Shown: one piece after another, positions 62,001 to 64,000 of the stretch
How the letters are laid out: every line of letters begins with the position of its first letter
How positions within the stretch are numbered: position 1 is the stretch's first letter
NCBI GenBank assembly: GCA_914767715.1
Contig: OU612066.1
Coordinates: 26,386,283-26,450,282, forward strand
From: Membranipora membranacea
Taxonomy: Eukaryota; Bryozoa; Gymnolaemata; Cheilostomatida; Membraniporidae
Reading direction: 5' to 3'
DNA: 64,000 bases
The notes under the pieces: generated by a model
What the model was told of the DNA's origin: nothing
What the model saw: only the letters and a program-made list of their open reading frames with translations
Databases searched by the model: none
Position numbers and translations under genes: made by a program

Positions 62001-63913
62001 GTGACAAGTCTGTAGCCAAATGAGTCATGGACAGTCACAATTGGATCCTCTTGTTTCTTTGCAAAATGCTGTCTGACAAAGTTTGGTAAGACGCATCTGA
62101 ATTCGATATATCTGACATTGCCACTGGAACTGTAAATGGGTTATAATCAATGATAGCAGTGAAAGCTATGAACAGGCTCAATATAGTGTATTTGAGGTTC
62201 GAGATTTCAGAGAACTCCAACCGTTATTACCCAACTTCCCCATCTTTTAATCTGCACAGCCTAGTAGTTAGCGCAGAAAGTAATGTGAAGTTTTGCAGTG
62301 ATTTATGAAACCTTTATTACCTACACATAAAGGTATATTCTACGGATCGACACCAATCACAAAACTAGCTGAAGATTTAAATAATTATGGCGTTACCTTG
62401 CACAGGTTGCAATGACTTTGCTAATAAGCCGTTGCTGGTTTTTCATGGAGCTTGTGCCTTCAGGGGGGAGTGGAGGCTTCACCGATTTAACCTATAAACA
62501 AATTAGGTGACATGAAGAGAAAACACAAAAACAACAGTTGTTTCGGGACTTCATCAACAGCACCAATTTGAGACAGCGTATTGCAGGTGACTCAATATCG
62601 GCAGGCGAAGATTGAGTGGTAGGTCGGCACCCAAATGCATCAAGTTTGTAAAATGCAGTGTCTAACACCATATTCTCCATACTCAGAGAGTTTTCAGCAA
62701 AAATTCTCTGTTTGCTACCTTGCTATAACATCCAGAAGAGTAACCAAGTTCATAAAACATGATCAGCTGTTTCAATTGAGGCTACATGCCAGCTTATGTG
62801 TTACGTATATAGTATGAGCCTACATCTGAGAGTTTGAGCAACATCAGGATAGATATTTACCTTGATTCCAGCTTTTGTGAATATATCGACCAGTTTGGGT
62901 TCGTAATTGGCTATGAAATTTCTAAACCCATTCTCGACTTCAATGAGTTGCTGCTCTATGCGATTCGCATCCTTTTTTGCTGATCGATCTTTATTCTTAC
63001 GATTTAAATGCCCATCGTAGGCAGCTGTCTTTCCCTCTGCAGCTTTCCATGCTTTGTCAATCACCCTCTCCTCCTCTGGTGTGTAAGGAGAGCGCTTGTC
63101 TATGTTCTTGTACAGTTCTCTTGCCTTTTGAACATTGCTTGCAAGCTCTTTAAAAGCTCTGTACAAGTCCCTGCCTTCTAAGATTTGTTCTGTAACAATA
63201 AAATCTGAGCTTACTTATGTCAGCTGTCATCTGTCCACTATTTTTCAAGGCTTTTAACATCATATTCTAGAATTTATTCAAAATAGTCTGTAAAAAATTT
63301 GGAGTATGGTGGAGATAACTCTGAAAATCCTATGAGTTCAATGTTAATGTGTGATGATGATTATGTGAGTTTGTTTCAGGAACAGAGGCTGAAGACATTC
63401 CAAATATATCTTTTCATGGGTGAGGGTTTAGAAGCTTAAGACATATATCAAGAGCTTGATTAGATATTAGAATACTAAAATACTAATGCTTTTCAACGCA
63501 CTCTGCCACATGACCTAGAGGGAATTCCCTCTACCGATGTCACAGCATACGGAATATCCCCTAACATTTTGTTTTTACACCCATCAGGTATTTTTGCCTA
63601 TATCTCAACACTGGATGGCAGCAGAGTGATAAAAATTGGAGATTTCGCATCTGGTAGCCGTCAGGCTGACACCTCATTTCTTGTCTATCAATATTTAGTC
63701 TAGAAAAAAATGCTTTGTATTGGACGTATAGTGCTGTCCATCTGTAAACAATAGAAATCAAGTAAGGTCATTAGAATCAATATCACAAACCGGCTTCAAC
63801 ACCAGCACTATCTGGTTCAGCAAAATCATCAGTTGTGTGATCGGGAGAAAGATGCTCAGGGGCAGACATCATCGGTGAAGACATAATTCCGGCAGAGTCA
63901 CCAGTTAACACAG
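14486..63913 (-). CDS. RNF213: RNF213 (mysterin)-like giant AAA+ ATPase / E3 ubiquitin ligase, 90 exons, 5' end outside window
   Basis: Spliced gene read right to left. I placed 90 coding exons by splice sites (gt or gc donor, ag acceptor) and reading-frame continuity. Their lengths sum to 15668 nt, which after the 2-nt partial first codon is exactly 5221 codons plus a TAG stop at 14486-14488. Vertebrate RNF213 is about 5200 residues, so only a short N-terminal piece should be missing. Family landmarks appear in the correct order: RAGVGKSL, GETGCGKT, FLDEANTTEAI, GKPGSSKS, LDEVGLAEDS, a RING finger, CPNGH (RZ finger) and the terminal domain. The family is a dynein-like AAA+ ring fused to an E3 module that ubiquitylates proteins and, in mammals, bacterial lipopolysaccharide. 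No frameshift or stop was found, so the gene looks intact. Exon edges may be off by a base or two. I saw no clear AATAAA downstream of the stop. Confidence 0.96.
15956..16465. mobile_element. MITE, copy 1 (about 510 bp, TA target)
   Basis: Ends are GACAGTTTTCTGAGCTC and its inverse complement, bordered by TA on both sides (Tc1/mariner-type target). It lies in the intron between the 16485-16758 and 15490-15768 exons, a few bases upstream of the next splice site. No open frame. It matches copy 2 at 44081-44592 along its full length but in opposite orientation. Confidence 0.85.
18953..19046 (-). repeat. tRNA pseudogene or tRNA-derived SINE head
   Basis: Reading the minus strand: TGGCTGAATGGTTAGCG (A box) and GGTTCAAGTCC (B box) separated by about 50 bases. 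The T-stem has only three consecutive pairs before two mismatches, and the acceptor ends do not pair well, so a functional tRNA is unlikely. It sits inside an RNF213-like intron. Confidence 0.55.
20455..23085 (-). CDS. RNF213: RZ-type zinc finger, split over a 35-nt microexon and a 107-nt exon
   Basis: The 23051-23085 exon gives KCPNGHPYFIGD and the 20455-20561 exon gives CGKPWVEDNCRTCGAIIGGK and more. Together they form C-x3-H-x6-C-x8-C-x2-C followed by GAxIGG, the RZ finger shared by RNF213 and ZNFX1. In RNF213 this finger is required for ubiquitylation of lipopolysaccharide and for E3 activity. The middle Cys (DCG) aligns with the residue I recall as functionally essential in the human protein (about Cys4462). 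The intron between the two halves is 2489 bases long and filled with a three-copy repeat, described separately. Confidence 0.94.
20610..22645. repeat. Three diverged copies of a roughly 0.4-0.6 kb repeat inside one intron
   Basis: 20624-21060 is inverted relative to 22045-22632. A third, more diverged, copy at 21700-21960 is in the same orientation as the right one. The right part itself contains a partial duplication (22235-22385 against 22395-22550). Best-matching block: TTAATTATTGCGAAATCCATGACACAACG and its inverse. A 17-base C run is near 21100-21117. The repeats separate the two exons of the RZ finger. No open frame of a transposase was seen. Confidence 0.75.
23051..31790 (-). CDS. RNF213: RNF213-like gene, E3 core block with RING and start of RZ finger (18 exons)
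   Basis: Exons at 31664-31790, 31162-31357, 30710-30851, 30260-30408, 29684-29881, 29203-29381, 28754-28865, 28217-28314, 27735-27911, 27140-27349, 26786-26924, 26383-26514, 25859-25977, 25238-25487, 24730-24864, 24239-24415, 23504-23582 and 23051-23085. Segments such as GLAAVISFIDVRGNI, QFPFSWIVKQ and RSFLLKLLLRC match the vertebrate E3 shell and core. The RING is in 27735-27911. HFFPTMPD in 23504-23582 is the family motif just before the RZ finger. The last exon is only 35 nt. All joins are in frame. Confidence 0.93.
27735..27911 (-). CDS. RNF213: RING finger exon
   Basis: A 177-nt exon encoding C-P-x2-C-x2-C-x11-C-D-H-x2-C-x2-C-x6-C-x4-C (CPKKCYYC, LKCDHIMCYKC, CAQENC). The first C-x2-C, the x11 loop and the C-x-H-x2-C-x2-C core match the RING of vertebrate RNF213. 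The last zinc pair differs: C-x4-C here against C-x2-C in the vertebrate protein. In RNF213 the RING is not the main catalytic element for several substrates; the RZ finger carries that role, so a relaxed RING may be tolerated. The exon joins LYP upstream and KQRLDSFKSL downstream in frame. Confidence 0.93.
32114..39802 (-). CDS. RNF213: RNF213-like gene, AAA4 to E3-shell block (15 exons)
   Basis: Exons at 39627-39802, 39254-39485, 38772-38942, 38370-38542, 38048-38185, 37375-37743, 36745-36886, 35816-36009, 35069-35245, 34565-34774, 34253-34382, 33551-33742, 33139-33284, 32826-33016 and 32114-32422. The AAA4 P-loop is GKPGSSKS and its Walker B is VVVLDEVGLAEDS. ISNWALDPAKMNRGIFV, YESLYDALNQYF, FPIPLINRLEKHY and MHIDDPR are near-invariant RNF213 signatures. 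The 34565-34774 exon is an added zinc-finger-like exon, described separately. The exon ending at 32826 uses a GC donor, supported by homology because the joined YQGGKWRCMHIDD matches the family. The 32114-32422 exon has an Ala-rich, acidic insert (EAAAAPMETGDD), as does the mammalian protein there. Confidence 0.95.
34565..34774 (-). CDS. RNF213: Extra RING-like Cys/His finger on a 210-bp in-frame exon
   Basis: Exactly 210 nt, entering and leaving in phase 2, so it could be included or skipped without changing frame. It encodes a finger with the spacing C-P-x2-C-x2-C-x11-C-x2-H-x4-C-C-x12-C-x4-C, including CPSECHGC, LPCLMHFIGPCC and RRCPVAGC, then an acidic helix. The preceding exon ends the INRLEKHY segment and the following exon begins with the FIGYSGETTALTV segment. 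In vertebrate RNF213 these two are separated only by a short linker, so this exon is an insertion relative to that protein as I know it. The fold resembles a RING; the closing C-P-x3-C recalls RING1 of RBR ligases. Zinc binding is inferred, not shown. Confidence 0.85.
36330..36714. mobile_element. TTAA-flanked non-autonomous transposon (377 bp)
   Basis: Element 36334-36710 begins AGGGCAACCAAGGTTTC and ends with the exact inverse complement, with TTAA on both sides. TTAA target sites are used by piggyBac and Kolobok; the AGGG start suits Kolobok better. It is located in the intron between the 36745-36886 and 35816-36009 exons. Confidence 0.8.
39254..39485 (-). CDS. RNF213: Exon with AAA4 P-loop (GKPGSSKS)
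   Basis: A 232-nt exon encoding LKENVFMMIVCIENRIPLFL followed by VGKPGSSKSLSK. GKPGSSKS is the distinctive fourth-unit P-loop of RNF213, where Ser replaces the usual Gly before Lys. The Walker B partner VVVLDEVGLAEDS is in the next exon (38772-38942), with catalytic Glu present. With AAA3 this forms the active pair of the ring. The segment ENVFMM(I/V)VCIE just before it is among the most conserved in the whole protein. Confidence 0.96.
40180..46324 (-). CDS. RNF213: RNF213-like gene, AAA3 block (12 exons)
   Basis: Exons at 46156-46324, 45792-45848, 45360-45501, 43516-43648, 43222-43404, 42945-43071, 42569-42685, 41693-41850, 41482-41564, 40871-41043, 40598-40699 and 40180-40398. The block opens with PSWSELRHYVYFL and TWESINNPYLFFNEDG, both strongly conserved in RNF213. 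GETGCGKT (42945-43071) is Walker A and TLLFLDEANTTEAIG (41693-41850) is Walker B of AAA3. AACNPYR just after Walker B is the sensor region. IPMRHLVYRVQPLP and DECSFVSLRD follow in the vertebrate order. Two introns here are enlarged by mobile elements: 43649-45359 by a TA-target MITE, and 41851-42568 by a foldback element. Confidence 0.95.
41974..42389. mobile_element. Long foldback element between TTAA sites (408 bp)
   Basis: Arms of roughly 190 bases (41978 onward and back from 42385) start ACCACTGCTG and are close inverse complements, with a loop of about 30 bases around 42170-42195. TTAA borders each end, but could also be part of the inverted repeat. It is in the intron between the AAA3 Walker A and Walker B exons. 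No coding capacity. Confidence 0.8.
42763..42772. repeat. Poly-G run of ten
   Basis: A run of ten G on the plus strand in the intron between 42685 and 42945. Only a simple repeat, though prone to length variation. Confidence 0.8.
42945..43071 (-). CDS. RNF213: Exon with AAA3 Walker A (GETGCGKT)
   Basis: A 127-nt exon encoding VNIPVIIMGETGCGKTKLIE and a helical tail. The sequence IPVIIMGETGCGKT is identical in form to the P-loop of the third AAA unit of vertebrate RNF213, one of the two units shown to be needed for ATPase activity. All canonical residues (G, GKT) are present. The matching Walker B (LLFLDEANT, with catalytic Glu) lies two exons downstream at 41693-41850, so this site should hydrolyse ATP. 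Confidence 0.96.
44081..44592. mobile_element. MITE, copy 2 (about 512 bp, TA target)
   Basis: Same family as 15956-16465 but inverted; ends GACAG...CTGTC bordered by TA. It lies in the 1.7-kb intron between 45360 and 43648. Identity along the length looks high by eye, with scattered small indels. Confidence 0.85.
44761..44919. repeat. Short inverted-repeat element (ACGGGTGTTGTAAGAC ends)
   Basis: Left end near 44761 and right end near 44919 are inverse complements over about 16 bases, with further imperfect pairing (GACCTGTTGTACAAC against GACCTGTTCTACAAC). No clear target duplication. Same intron as MITE copy 2. Confidence 0.6.
46391..46594. repeat. Two tandem copies of a 102-bp unit
   Basis: 46391-46492 and 46493-46594 are almost identical (I see one difference, GTTGGG against TTTGGG). 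A recent intronic tandem duplication between the 47015-47216 and 46156-46324 exons. Confidence 0.9.
47015..52761 (-). CDS. RNF213: RNF213-like gene, AAA1-AAA2 block (11 exons)
   Basis: Exons at 52506-52761, 52089-52179, 51600-51724, 51419-51505, 50965-51335, 49908-50072, 49296-49453, 48599-48777, 48002-48195, 47542-47641 and 47015-47216. The 51419-51505 exon has the ERGRPNLI stretch preceding the AAA ring. The 50965-51335 and 49908-50072 exons match the degenerate first AAA unit, which lacks a P-loop. The 48599-48777 exon carries the P-loop RAGVGKSL of the second unit. The next exon has IHLDIAHEVDQGVDNFLF in the Walker B position (LDIA rather than DE), as in vertebrate RNF213. Two donors are the less usual gtttgt or gtaaat. 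Order and frame are continuous. Confidence 0.88.
48599..48777 (-). CDS. RNF213: Exon with AAA2 P-loop (RAGVGKSL)
   Basis: This 179-nt exon enters in phase 2 and leaves in phase 1. It encodes SHARLIRSQRAGVGKSL and about 40 further residues. RAGVGKSL is a Walker A variant (GxxxxGKS-like, with R-A-G-V-G-K-S). It matches the nucleotide-binding motif of the second AAA unit of RNF213, which in the published mammalian structure holds ATP. The Lys and Ser that contact phosphate are present, so binding is likely kept. Identification rests on motif and on position two exons upstream of the HLDIA segment. Confidence 0.85.
48911..49110. repeat. Scattered GAGGTTGCAACC motifs
   Basis: GAGGTCGCAACC (48911), GAGGTTGCAACC (near 49031) and GAGGTTGCAACC (near 49096), with other CCTCTGAGG or CCTCAGCTGAGG palindromes. 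A degenerate minisatellite in the intron between 49296 and 48777. Confidence 0.5.
53086..58634 (-). CDS. RNF213: RNF213-like gene, helical stalk block (13 exons)
   Basis: Exons at 58370-58634, 58115-58219, 57677-57802, 57395-57563, 56654-56962, 56033-56311, 55527-55771, 55249-55399, 54751-54968, 54391-54549, 54066-54263, 53588-53847 and 53086-53188. The encoded sequence is almost all predicted helix with many Leu, Glu, Gln and Lys. It matches the position of the stalk that leads into the AAA ring in RNF213. The clearest correspondence to the vertebrate protein by eye is in the 54751-54968 and 54391-54549 exons (the ATAINQTGVYEV motif, and the segment ending LLYEFDETKLNFNQFM). All phases join without a break. 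No catalytic motif is expected or seen here. Confidence 0.85.
59262..63913 (-). CDS. RNF213: RNF213-like gene, N-terminal block (10 exons)
   Basis: Exons at 63791-63913, 62861-63189, 62397-62491, 61989-62129, 61758-61882, 61101-61399, 60534-60808, 60127-60333, 59717-59921 and 59262-59326. The first is low-complexity (Ser, Pro, Asp, Met), like the disordered N-terminus of RNF213. The second is a charged, probably coiled-coil segment rich in Lys, Glu and Arg. Exons 3-6 encode a beta-rich stretch (around IEFRCVLP and FMYSYYNSNYG) at the place where vertebrate RNF213 carries a CBM20-like fold. I cannot confirm that domain, because similarity is too weak by eye. The later exons are helical. The exon ending at 61989 uses a GC donor. 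The acceptor at 59921 was chosen because it alone keeps frame with the neighbouring exons. The first codon is split, so at least one coding exon lies upstream. Confidence 0.85.
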
Positions 63914-64000
63914 CTGCAAAAAGTACAAAATCAGTCGATTTATGACTTCAAATATTTGATGAATACGGTAACACTCTAAACCATAGGTTAATAATAAACC

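Noticed and set aside
1-64000. CRISPR arrays, operons, phage or bacterial genes
   Set aside because: None seen. Repeats are inverted-repeat transposons, and genes are intron-split and eukaryotic.

Overview
The window is animal nuclear DNA, most likely from a marine invertebrate; I cannot name the species. It is AT-rich, with GT-AG introns of a few hundred bases, Pol III (tRNA-like) repeats and many small inverted-repeat transposons. There is no bacterial or viral gene organisation.

Layout. (1) 1-696, minus strand: the first two coding exons of a gene that leaves the window at base 1. The product starts with an acidic, Ser/Thr/Gln-rich stretch and I cannot place it in a family. (2) 697-14485: about 13.8 kb without a convincing gene. 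It is packed with foldback elements, a tRNA-derived SINE, a 31-bp palindrome with 8-bp flanking direct repeats, and clusters of a 17-bp motif. (3) 14486-63913, minus strand: one giant gene, an orthologue or close homologue of RNF213 (mysterin), the AAA+ ATPase/E3 ubiquitin ligase. I assembled 90 coding exons by hand. All 89 junctions close in frame, with no internal stop, for 5221 codons plus stop. The last few 5' exons lie beyond base 64000.

Domains in protein order: diverged N-terminal region; long helical stalk; AAA region with three P-loops (RAGVGKSL, GETGCGKT, GKPGSSKS) and matching Walker B motifs; E3 region with the RING finger; RZ zinc finger (CPNGH); conserved C-terminal domain ending at 14486. 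In RNF213 the ATPase core and the RING/RZ module form one ligase used in cell-autonomous immunity and lipid-droplet biology.

Most unusual point: a 210-bp, phase 2-2 exon at 34565-34774 encodes a second Cys/His-rich RING-like finger. It is inserted where, to my knowledge, vertebrate RNF213 has only a short linker. Its cysteine spacing copies that of the protein's own RING exon at 27735-27911. Both fingers end in C-x4-C instead of the C-x2-C of the vertebrate RING. The introns hold several datable mobile elements: two copies of a TA-target MITE, two TTAA-flanked elements, a 102-bp tandem duplication and a three-copy repeat splitting the RZ finger.
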